A stretch of 64,000 nt of DNA, taken from NCBI GenBank assembly GCA_964344775.1, contig CAYFOO010000002.1, positions 1 to 64,000 of the forward strand. The letters run 5' to 3'. This document shows, one piece after another, positions 24,973-32,155 of this stretch (positions are counted from its first letter, which is position 1; each line of letters opens with the position of its first letter). A program made the translations under genes and the position numbers. A model generated the notes under the pieces. The model made no database searches and had not been told where the DNA came from. It saw only the letters and a program-made list of their open reading frames with translations. The DNA comes from CAYFMH01 sp964344775. GTDB lineage: Bacteria > Patescibacteriota > Gracilibacteria > UBA4473.

Positions 24973-25556
24973 TGAAAAAATATGAGCGACTTTTTCTCGC
25001 TATTCCAATCCCAAAGGAATTTGAAAAAAAATTGCTGCGTTTTCAGATCCAACATTCGGAACTGGAGAAAATAGAAAATATCCGTTGGACACCTGTGCAG
25101 AACCTACATGTAACTTTATTTTTTTTGGGAGCAGTAGATTCTGGTGTTATTCCAGATTTAAAAAAAGAATTGTGTGAAATTTTTTCTTCTGCAAAACCAT
25201 TTGAATTGAAATTAGAAAAAATCTGTTTTCAGCCAGCTCAAAATCCAAAAATGATCTGGGCTAGATTTTTTGAAAACGAAAATTTTACCAAACTTTCACG
25301 TCAAGTTGCTGATGTGTACCAGCGATTTCAAAAAGTATCAGAAACAAATTTTAAAAAACAAATTCCACACATAACGCTGGCTCGAATGAAAAATTTTTCT
25401 GGAGGAGAATTTTATAAAAAACCCGGAAGGGAGGAAAAGATTTTGATATCAAGAGCAGAGCTTTGGCGGTCTGAGTTGCAAAAAGGAGGATCAAAATATA
25501 CTTCTATTGCCACATTTCATTTTGGCTTGTATACTTTTTCTAGAAACAAATGCTAA
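24972..25556 (+). CDS. thpR: RNA 2',3'-cyclic phosphodiesterase (2H family)
   Basis: A 194-residue 2H phosphoesterase. The two HxT motifs are LHVTLFFLG (H46/T48) and PHITLARMK (H133/T135), and the start YERLFLAIPIP is typical of ThpR/LigT. The enzyme opens 2',3'-cyclic phosphate RNA ends. One-base overlaps couple it to acyP upstream and to the secreted protein downstream, although the three do not share an obvious function. Confidence 0.93.
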   Translation: MKKYERLFLAIPIPKEFEKKLLRFQIQHSELEKIENIRWTPVQNLHVTLFFLGAVDSGVIPDLKKELCEIFSSAKPFELKLEKICFQPAQNPKMIWARFFENENFTKLSRQVADVYQRFQKVSETNFKKQIPHITLARMKNFSGGEFYKKPGREEKILISRAELWRSELQKGGSKYTSIATFHFGLYTFSRNKC

Positions 25557-26206
25557 TGCGAAAATTAAAATTGATTTCAGTTTTCTTGAGTATCTGTGGA
25601 GGACTCTTTTTTTTCGTAGTTCATGCTTCAGAAACCCAAACACAATTGAGCCTAGAAATCTTCCCGGGAGCATTGCGAGTAAATATTGTTGATGAGAATT
25701 ATGTGCCTGTACCAGAGCCTTATGTTTTATTTAGTGAAATAGATTTTAGTTTTATGAACCAAGAGACGAATGCCATATTGGGGACACAAGCTCAGAACAT
25801 TTGGGTTGAAAATCCTAGCAGTGATCCAACCTGGGAAGTGACTATTGCAGCGACAAAAGGGCCCACTGCTCTCTGGGTGGATGACGAAGGGAATGATCCA
25901 TGGGATGGTACTTGTCCTTCTGTTTGTGTAGATTACAACAGCGGGACAGGAATTGGGCAGCTTACTATAGATCCGACAGATGGTTATATTTATCGAGAAG
26001 ATTATGGAGATGTAGAAGGAATTGTGTTAGGGCCGAAAGCCTCCTTCATAGAGGGATCGGTAAATGACATCACCCTTTTTCGATCTACTTCTGGAGAGCC
26101 ATACCATGCTTATAGTTTGACTGGGGTGAAACTCAAACAAACCATTCCCGGAGGGCAGCGAGCCAATAGAAGTTATACACTCGATATGACTTTGACAATT
26201 GCGTAG
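25556..26206 (+). CDS. secreted WxL-like surface protein A
   Basis: A 216-residue exported protein with a signal peptide (LISVFLSICGGLFFFVVHAS). The C-terminal block DITLFRSTSGEPYHAYSLTG with VKLKQTIPGGQ and YTLDMTLTIA is shared with the proteins at 26761 and 31390, and the N-terminal TQLSLEIFPGALRVNIVD matches their VTITVNEGELTIDI. The beta-rich layout with an alternating hydrophobic C-terminal strand resembles WxL surface proteins, though no clear WxL tripeptide pair is seen (WEV and WVD occur). Unlike the others it has two nearby cysteines (TCPSVCVD). The start at 25556 overlaps the thpR stop. Confidence 0.7.
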   Translation: MRKLKLISVFLSICGGLFFFVVHASETQTQLSLEIFPGALRVNIVDENYVPVPEPYVLFSEIDFSFMNQETNAILGTQAQNIWVENPSSDPTWEVTIAATKGPTALWVDDEGNDPWDGTCPSVCVDYNSGTGIGQLTIDPTDGYIYREDYGDVEGIVLGPKASFIEGSVNDITLFRSTSGEPYHAYSLTGVKLKQTIPGGQRANRSYTLDMTLTIA

Positions 26207-26657
26207 GGAAGGAAGTTGGAATGTGGAAGTTAGAAGTTAGAACGTAGAATGGTTTTTTTGAGTTATTTTGTCAAACGATGATATTTGTGCGGTGAATCTA
26301 TAAAATTGTGTAAAAAATGTGGAAAACTGCTTTGTGGACAATTGTCTTATTCTTCGCGTAAATAAGCTAATTGTGTAAAAAAATAATGCTGTTTTTTGAA
26401 TATATAAATACCACAAAATTTTTTCAGCGAAAGCGAAAATTGAGGAAAAAATGTGAAAAAGGCTTGCATTGAAAATTGGTCTTTCAGTATAATATGAGAC
26501 GATGAAAAATATTGAGAAGGAGCTCAGCTTTCTAAAAACTCTATGCGTGCGGGGCATGGGGCAAGTCAGTTTGGCTTTTTCTTTTTGTTTGTCAGTTCTT
26601 TCGGGCGTGTTCTTACGCCCCCCGATCGGCTCTACACGGGCGGACGAGAAAAAAGTT
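26207..26657 (+). other. gap with a promoter and GC-rich leader, no clear gene
   Basis: This gap runs on to the promoter at 26658. A promoter-like TTGCAT-18-TATAAT lies at 26464-26493. The presumed transcript holds a hairpin GGGCGT-GTTCTT-ACGCCC near 26600-26620, and CCGATCGG follows. An 81-codon frame from 26502 has a hydrophobic stretch but runs into the next promoter, so I do not call it. The GC-rich part is unlike the AT-rich surroundings and could be a small RNA. Confidence 0.35.
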
Positions 26658-26686
26658 TTGACTTTCTTTTGTAATTATGTTACAAT
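26658..26686 (+). promoter_or_regulatory. sigma70-type promoter
   Basis: TTGACT (26658-26663), a 17-base spacer, TACAAT (26681-26686). It predicts a start near 26693 and a leader of about 68 nt for the gene at 26761. Confidence 0.75.
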
Positions 26687-26737
26687 ACTCGGAAAGCCAA
26701 AAATATGGACGTCCAAAAGAGCTTTCAAACTATTCTT

Positions 26738-26752
26738 TATTTCTTAACTTTT
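26738..26752 (+). promoter_or_regulatory. conserved 5' leader motif
   Basis: TATTTCTTAACTTTT lies eight bases before the ATG at 26761 and is identical to the motif before the S-layer gene. Confidence 0.6.
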
Positions 26753-26760
26753 TTTTAAAA

Positions 26761-27516
26761 ATGAAAAAAGTAATTGCTATTGCGTTGGCACTTGGACTAT
26801 TCTCAGGTGTATACGCTGCAGACAACACCGACGTAACTATTACTGTTAACGAAGGTGAACTTACTATTGACATCACAGATGCTGATGGAAACACTGTAGC
26901 AACTCCAGGAGTTACAATGAGTGCCGTAACTTCAGCGTTCTCTGATGCTACTTCTACTGGAACACTTGGGGAAGGAGCTGGGGGAACAAACGAACGGATT
27001 ACAGCTTACAATCCACGAACAAATGGTGCTTTCACTGTTTCTATCCAATCAAGCGACACTGAGTGGCTTGGTGCTACTGATGTAGGAGACAGCCCATGTA
27101 TTGCTGGTCAAACAGAAGTTGTACTTGATGACTGTCGATACAACATGGGATTTGCTAATGGGGGACTTGGTACTGGAGCTACAGCTGCTGGTGTAGCTAC
27201 TTTGACTGTAGATCCTTCAGGAGGAACAATGGAACAAGCGACTCCAGATCCAGACCAAACTCCAAATCCATGGAGTGGTTTGACTGCACGTGGAACAGCT
27301 GGTGCTCCAGATAACGGACTTTCTCTTGGTGCTTCTACCGTTTTTGGAACTACAGCAGAGATTATCACTCTTTTTACTTCTACAGATGTAGTTGATGAAG
27401 GGAACGACCAAGCAATTCTTACACTTACTGGTGTAGGGCTTACTCAAAATGTTCCAGCTGGACAAGCAGCTGATACAGGAGGTTACAGTATTAACCTTCT
27501 TCTAACAATTGCTTAA
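26761..27516 (+). CDS. secreted WxL-like surface protein B
   Basis: A 251-residue exported protein; the signal peptide KKVIAIALALGLFSGVYAAD is cleaved near AA-DN. The mature protein starts TDVTITVNEGELTIDITDAD and ends with ITLFTSTDVV...LTLTGVGLTQNVPAGQ and INLLLTIA, the same ends as the proteins at 25556 and 31390. It is Gly/Thr/Ala-rich and acidic, with one cysteine pair (CIAGQ, DDCRY). Strong promoter, conserved leader and perfect terminator suggest an abundant protein transcribed alone. The frame could be extended 28 codons upstream, but that would place the signal peptide internally. The WxL-like assignment rests on pattern and on the DUF916-like neighbours. Confidence 0.75.
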   Translation: MKKVIAIALALGLFSGVYAADNTDVTITVNEGELTIDITDADGNTVATPGVTMSAVTSAFSDATSTGTLGEGAGGTNERITAYNPRTNGAFTVSIQSSDTEWLGATDVGDSPCIAGQTEVVLDDCRYNMGFANGGLGTGATAAGVATLTVDPSGGTMEQATPDPDQTPNPWSGLTARGTAGAPDNGLSLGASTVFGTTAEIITLFTSTDVVDEGNDQAILTLTGVGLTQNVPAGQAADTGGYSINLLLTIA

Positions 27517-27557
27517 TTCTAAGCAAAACTAGTTAGAAATTTACCCGCAAAAAAACG

Positions 27558-27592
27558 TCCCCCTCACCAAATCTTGGTGAGGGGGATTTGTT
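27558..27592 (+). terminator. intrinsic terminator of WxL-like gene B
   Basis: A long perfect stem TCCCCCTCACCAA-ATC-TTGGTGAGGGGGA is followed by TTTGTTT. Confidence 0.9.
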
Positions 27593-27674
27593 TAGGCTGA
27601 CGAGATTAAACGGAGCTCGATTCCTGGAATTTTTCTATTTTAAACGTTCTTGCTTAAAAACAAAAGATTTTTAG

Positions 27675-27875
27675 TCATTCTGTAATTTCGCTCCACAAAT
27701 CTACAAACAACGGATTTCTTTCTTTTATTAATCCCAATTTTTCTTCTCGAGACATGTTTTTTAGCTGCTTTTCATAAATAATGGCAGACATTGGTGTTGT
27801 TCCTACTTCGTAATAAAGTAATTTATTGAGTTTATATTTTTTGGTAAATTCACAGCCTTTCCCTTGTTTATCGTG
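27675..27875 (-). pseudogene. truncated GIY-YIG endonuclease fragment
   Basis: On the minus strand an open stretch of about 66 codons with no proper start encodes GKGCEFTKKYKLNKLLYYEV, then AIIYEKQLKNMSREEK and ERNPLFVDLWSEITE before a TGA. This is the C-terminal half of the small GIY-YIG family (the part after the GIY-YIG motif). The N-terminal half is missing; in its place is a palindrome ATCCCGG-TCAAG-CCGGGAT at 27889-27907. It appears to be a decayed relative of the mobile-type gene class at 20885. Confidence 0.75.
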
Positions 27876-27940
27876 CTACTTTTACCAGATCCCGGTCAAG
27901 CCGGGATGACCAAGAAATAAAAAATTATTGAAAAGCAAAA

Positions 27941-27971
27941 TAAAAACCCCACACCTGAAGGCATGGGGTTT
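27941..27971 (-). terminator. terminator of minus-strand DUF916-like gene
   Basis: AAACCCCA...TGGGGTTT with an inner CCT-GA-AGG stem; read on the minus strand the hairpin is followed by TTTTTATTTT. Confidence 0.75.
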
Positions 27972-28012
27972 GTTTATAAGCCCTTCCGAGCAAAATAAGA
28001 GAATCAATCAGT

Positions 28013-28519
28013 TTATTGGAACTCCGGGGGGAGAGCGGCTGGATTACCATATACTCGTACCGCCATTCGGGTGCTGAGTCGGACAAACCAGTATCCCCAT
28101 CGTTTTCGGAGTGTTTTTTTTGCCACTACGATACCTCCGATCATATCTTCTGGTGCTACATCTTTTGGCACAGTCATTTTGAAAGGAATGACTACACTTT
28201 CTCCTGGTTTGAGGCGAACTTTGCTTTGAGCTAGTTGTACCCAAGATCCGAGACCAGTCATTTCAGCTGTTTCCAGCTTGAGGCCAAATCCTCCAATAGC
28301 TGAAGGAAAATAATCTGCTGCGTAAATAGCTGCGTCAACTGGAGTAGTGTATCTATTTGTTACGGTAATAGAATCTTGGATACTATCCCCTGGCTGAAGA
28401 TTGTAATTGAACCAGCCAGTGCTGTCTACTGGATTAGTTGGGCGTCCTCCGAGGTAAGCGAAGGTAGAGCTGACAAAAAGCATGCTCATGGTCATAAGAA
28501 GTACAAATAATTTTTTCAT
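28013..28519 (-). CDS. DUF916-like secreted protein, short form
   Basis: A 168-residue exported protein with a signal peptide (FVLLMTMSMLFVSSTFAY). It matches the N-terminal domain of the two longer proteins at 28940 and 30139: GWFNYNLQPGDSIQDSITVT, YAADYFPSAIGGFGLKLETA, EMTGLGSWVQL, VRLKPGESVVIPFKMTVPKD and GGIVVAKK. It stops after that domain, without the second domain, membrane helix or LysM. DUF916-like domains partner WxL proteins at the cell surface. It is divergent from the 28940 gene with a 420-bp gap. Confidence 0.75.
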   Translation of the reverse strand: MKKLFVLLMTMSMLFVSSTFAYLGGRPTNPVDSTGWFNYNLQPGDSIQDSITVTNRYTTPVDAAIYAADYFPSAIGGFGLKLETAEMTGLGSWVQLAQSKVRLKPGESVVIPFKMTVPKDVAPEDMIGGIVVAKKTLRKRWGYWFVRLSTRMAVRVYGNPAALPPEFQ

Positions 28520-28939
28520 GGTTAGAAAAGGATTAAAAAATAAATTTTAAAAAAATAAAAAAGTGATTGATATTTCTTTTTATTTTTTTGTTCTTGGAAG
28601 GCCTTTTTCCAAATTTTGTAGTCCCGAGCTCGAATATTTTCGAGGGGAACCAAAGCTTGTGTACTGTTTATATACAAAATGGACACAAATGTCAAATCTT
28701 TTTTTGTTAATACTTGGTAAAAACCTTGTTTTTTGGCTTAAGAAAGAGGAAAAAATTGGTTGAAAAAAATCTAGTATCTTCAACCAAAAACCCCTCTATC
28801 CTATTTTTTCGACAAGTATCTCCCCCTGTCAGGGGAGAAGAAGCGGGAATAAAAAAACTTTTGCTTTTTTCCCTCTGGGGCCCTAAACTTGCTTTTGCAC
28901 TTTTTGTGTATTTTCTTGTTTCTTTAACCAAAATTAAAA
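28520..28939. other. divergent intergenic region of the surface locus
   Basis: 420 bp without a supported gene. It contains TGTTTATATACAAAATGG near 28666, an inverted repeat TCTCCCC-TGTCA-GGGGAGA around 28819-28838, and a leader GTTTCTTTAACC just before the ATG at 28940 that resembles the conserved TTTCTTAAC motif. No confident promoter pair was found in either direction. Confidence 0.45.
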
Positions 28940-30088
28940 ATGAAAATGAAAAATCTGTTTCGTAGTGGGGTCGTATTATTGGGGATGTTTACTTTATTAG
29001 CTTCCCAGGTGTTTGCTTATGGAGGGGTAGGAGGAGCCCCACTCGTGTCGCTCGATCCGACCAAGAAAGGCTGGTTTGTCTATCAGCTTGGTCCAGGAGA
29101 GAGCTATGATGATACATTTGTGGTGAGAAATACTTCAGATAAACCTTGGATTGCCGTGGTGTACCCGGCTGATCAATCTCCGGCTTCTGGAGGAGGATTT
29201 GCCCTGAAACAAAAAGGGGCAGAAATGACAGGAGTTGGAAGTTGGACCAAAATGGAAGGAGCAGATGAAAATGGGATTGTAGAAGTGTTATTGGAACCAG
29301 GAGAACAAAAACTTATTCCTTTTACCATCACTATTCCCAATGATGCCGAAGTAGGAGAAATGGCGGGAGCTGTTATGGTAGAAAAAAAAGACCCGGCAAC
29401 AGCAGAAAGTCCAAAGTTTAATTCTGGACGGGCAGGGGTGGTATTGAGCATGCGTACAGGGACTCGGATATACAATACCGTACCAGGGAATATTAACGAA
29501 GAATTAGTTGTGGTATCGGGAGAGTTTCTTAAAAAGGGAGAATTAAATGGGATGACGCAGTATTTGTTATCTTATGATATCGAAAATAAAGGTTCAATTT
29601 CTACCAACGCAAAAATGGTGACTACCGCAAAAAATGCTTGGCGGGGAGATGAGGTTTTTTATGATACCGCCGAGGAACCGCCAGAGTTTATAGTTTCTCC
29701 AGATACTACTTTTGACTACAATGGACGAATTTTGATGCCAAAATTTGGAAAAATAGAAGTCGCTTCAAAAGTGTTTATGGTGGACCGAAAAGGAGAAGAA
29801 ACACAAATTGCTGAAGAATATTTCTCTGTCATTATAATTCCTTGGAAAGAGGTTGGATTGGGGGTATTGGTGATTGCCCTTATTGTTCTTTTCTTCATTT
29901 GGAGAAAAAGAAAGTATAGTGGCAAGGGGTGGAATGGTTATACGATAAAAACCGGAGATACTATTACGGCATTAGCAGAACAACACGGGATTGATTGGAA
30001 ATTTTTGGCCAAGGTAAATCGGATCAAAACTCCATATATTTTAAATAAAGGGGATAAAATTCTTGTCCCACCAAAAAAGAAAAAATAG
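28940..30088 (+). CDS. DUF916-like protein with membrane anchor and LysM
   Basis: A 382-residue surface protein with a signal peptide (VVLLGMFTLLASQVFAYGG); a DUF916-like domain (about 30-170: KGWFVYQLGPGESYDDTFVV, AEMTGVGSWTKM, LEPGEQKLIPFTITIPND, MAGAVMVEKK); a second beta domain (about 180-290); a transmembrane helix (VGLGVLVIALIVLFFIW); then a LysM domain (GYTIKTGDTITALAEQHGID to KGDKILVPP) and a KKKK tail. With this order the LysM would be on the inner side if the helix is a simple stop-transfer, which is unusual because LysM binds peptidoglycan. It is co-oriented with its paralogue at 30139, 50 bp away. Confidence 0.8.
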   Translation: MKMKNLFRSGVVLLGMFTLLASQVFAYGGVGGAPLVSLDPTKKGWFVYQLGPGESYDDTFVVRNTSDKPWIAVVYPADQSPASGGGFALKQKGAEMTGVGSWTKMEGADENGIVEVLLEPGEQKLIPFTITIPNDAEVGEMAGAVMVEKKDPATAESPKFNSGRAGVVLSMRTGTRIYNTVPGNINEELVVVSGEFLKKGELNGMTQYLLSYDIENKGSISTNAKMVTTAKNAWRGDEVFYDTAEEPPEFIVSPDTTFDYNGRILMPKFGKIEVASKVFMVDRKGEETQIAEEYFSVIIIPWKEVGLGVLVIALIVLFFIWRKRKYSGKGWNGYTIKTGDTITALAEQHGIDWKFLAKVNRIKTPYILNKGDKILVPPKKKK

Positions 30089-30138
30089 GCCCTTTGGTAA
30101 AACGTTTTTAGTTTTATCCTTGGACTACAAAGATAAAA

Positions 30139-31263
30139 ATGAAAAAAAATTATTTATTATTCAGTGTAGCAGTGGTTTCTTTTGGCTTTCTTTTTTCCAC
30201 CGCTTTTGCTATTGGGGGGGTTGGTGGTGCACCATTGAAGCCTTTGGACCCCAACCATAGAGGATGGTTTATGTACGAATTGGGACCAGGAGCAACTTAC
30301 AAGGATGTTTTGGTAGTAAAAAATACCACCAAAAAAGATTGGTTTGTGGATGTGTATCCGGCCGACCAGACCCCTTCTTCTAGTGGAGGGTTTGCCCTGA
30401 AACAAAAAGTTGAAGAAATGACCAGGATGGGAACTTGGATAAAACTTGCAAAAGATCGAGTGTTTGTGAAATCCGGAGGAAGCGTACAAGTTCCTTTTAC
30501 CATTACTATTCCCAGAAATGTGGACGTAGGAGAAACGGCTGGGGGGATATTGATGGAAAAAGTTGACCCAAAAAGTCTTCAAAAATCAAGACAAGCCACT
30601 CAAGCAGGAGTCCGGATTTCACTTCGTACGGGGGTGAGAGTTTATAATATTGTTTCCGGAGATATCAAGGAAGAATTAGCAATGACGAAATCTTTTCTCA
30701 GGCCTAAAAAAGCTAGTGATTGGCAAAATGGGCCAATTTATTTCTTCTCACAATCTGTAGAAAATTTGGGAACGATCTCTACCACAGCAAAGTTTATAAT
30801 CAAAGTGAAAGAATTGTGGCAAGATGAAGTTATTTTTGATTCCAGTGAGGAACCAGGAACCTTTTTGATTTCTCCTCAGGATACATTTGATTATAACCAG
30901 GACTTACAGCTTCCGAAATTTGGAAAATTTGAAGTGACTTCAGAAGTTTCCATGATTGATCGGCAGGATGTAGAGAGTTTCATTAATTCAAAAACACATC
31001 AAATTATAGTGCTGCCACTGAAAGAAATAGCCGTGGGAGTAGCGATTATTTTTGTTGTTACTATTTTTATTATTTTGCACCATCGAAAATATAGTGGAAA
31101 AGGGTGGGTCGGTTATACGGTCAAAGCAAATGATACCATTGCCAGCATTGCTGCTGGGCATGGGATTGATTGGGAGTTTTTGGCTAAGGTAAATCGAATA
31201 AAATCTCCTTATATACTTGAAAAGGGTGGTAAAATAGTTGTTCCTCCAAAAAAGAAAAAATAA
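30139..31263 (+). CDS. DUF916-like protein with membrane anchor and LysM, paralogue
   Basis: A 374-residue paralogue of the 28940 protein with the same domain order: signal peptide (FSVAVVSFGFLFSTAFAIGG), DUF916-like domain (GWFMYELGPGATYKDVLVVK; EEMTRMGTWIKLAKD; VQVPFTITIPRNVDVGETAG), second beta domain (about 190-285), membrane helix (EIAVGVAIIFVVTIFIIL), LysM (GYTVKANDTIASIAAGHGID; VNRIKSPYILEKGGKIVVPP) and a lysine tail. Tandem duplication is evident. Like the neighbour it probably holds secreted WxL-like partners at the cell surface; the partner specificity is inferred from adjacency only. Confidence 0.8.
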   Translation: MKKNYLLFSVAVVSFGFLFSTAFAIGGVGGAPLKPLDPNHRGWFMYELGPGATYKDVLVVKNTTKKDWFVDVYPADQTPSSSGGFALKQKVEEMTRMGTWIKLAKDRVFVKSGGSVQVPFTITIPRNVDVGETAGGILMEKVDPKSLQKSRQATQAGVRISLRTGVRVYNIVSGDIKEELAMTKSFLRPKKASDWQNGPIYFFSQSVENLGTISTTAKFIIKVKELWQDEVIFDSSEEPGTFLISPQDTFDYNQDLQLPKFGKFEVTSEVSMIDRQDVESFINSKTHQIIVLPLKEIAVGVAIIFVVTIFIILHHRKYSGKGWVGYTVKANDTIASIAAGHGIDWEFLAKVNRIKSPYILEKGGKIVVPPKKKK

Positions 31264-31313
31264 CAAAAAACAATAAAATATTTTTTTATCATCCGAAAAA
31301 TACAGAAAAAGAT

Positions 31314-31342
31314 TTGTGTTCGAAAAAATGAGGTGTTAAAAT
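31314..31342 (+). promoter_or_regulatory. sigma70-type promoter
   Basis: TTGTGT (31314-31319), a 17-base spacer, TAAAAT (31337-31342), about 50 bases upstream of the start at 31390. Confidence 0.55.
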
Positions 31343-31389
31343 TCAGTTGTTCAACATAGTTTCCTTTATCCTTTTAAAATTATTGAAAA

Positions 31390-32076
31390 ATGAAAAACTT
31401 CAAAAAGTTACTGGCCGCGGCTTCTGTTACTACTCTTTCATTGGGGCTTCTGGCTGGTGTTTATGCTAGCGATCAGACAGAGCTATCAATTACAGTTAAT
31501 GAAGGAATCCTTACGGTTTCCATTGTAGATAATGATGGAAACGTGGTAGCGAGTCCGACTGTTCCTTTTGGTGCTGTAACGACTCAGTTTATTGATCAGG
31601 AAACAACTGCTTCTCTTGGGACGCCGACGGATACATTGGCTTCTGTGACACAGCAAATTCTTTTGGCAAATCCAACCGATACGGAGGCTTGGACCGTGGC
31701 TATGGCGGCTACAGGTGGGCCGACAGCAGAATGGAGTGAGGGGACATTTACCATGGACTTCAATGGTGCAGCTGGGGCAAGTGAAGGGAGATTAACAGTA
31801 AACCCACAACACGCTGATGTAAGAATCCGACAAGCAGAATTTGATCCGACAACAGCAGCTATTACTGGTGAAAACACCAATACTACTGGGATTAGTGCTG
31901 GTACGGAAGATACTTATGATCAAGCAGGAGGGACAAACAGTATTACCCTCTTTAGCTCTACTACCGGAGATGATTATAATGGATATCTGATTCGGGGGAT
32001 TGAGCTTCGACAAAACGTTCCAGCACAACAGGAAGCAGGGAACTACACATTGGATATGACTATCACCGCTACCTAA
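31390..32076 (+). CDS. secreted WxL-like surface protein C
   Basis: A 228-residue exported protein; the signal peptide is KKLLAAASVTTLSLGLLAGV followed by YASD. The mature N-terminus TELSITVNEGILTVSIVDND and the C-terminal NSITLFSSTTGDDYNGYLIRG with IELRQNVPAQQ and YTLDMTITAT align with the proteins at 25556 and 26761. A central WTVAMAATGGPTAEW matches the first paralogue's WEVTIAATKGPTALW, giving two tryptophans about 15 apart. No cysteines. It closes the surface locus, with its own promoter and terminator. Confidence 0.75.
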   Translation: MKNFKKLLAAASVTTLSLGLLAGVYASDQTELSITVNEGILTVSIVDNDGNVVASPTVPFGAVTTQFIDQETTASLGTPTDTLASVTQQILLANPTDTEAWTVAMAATGGPTAEWSEGTFTMDFNGAAGASEGRLTVNPQHADVRIRQAEFDPTTAAITGENTNTTGISAGTEDTYDQAGGTNSITLFSSTTGDDYNGYLIRGIELRQNVPAQQEAGNYTLDMTITAT

Positions 32077-32104
32077 GCAGGATAAATTAAAGAAAAAATT
32101 GAAA

Positions 32105-32130
32105 AGTCTCGCATAGCGGGGCTTTTTTTT
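32105..32130 (+). terminator. intrinsic terminator of WxL-like gene C
   Basis: AGTCTCGC-ATA-GCGGGGCT pairs over eight positions with two G-T wobbles and is followed by eight T residues. Confidence 0.85.
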
Positions 32131-32155
32131 ATTTAATTTTTGTTATAATGATTTT

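Noticed and set aside
26502..26747. 81-codon frame MKNIEKELSFLK... with a hydrophobic stretch
   Set aside because: It runs through the strong promoter and conserved leader of the next gene and shows no family resemblance; more likely non-coding.
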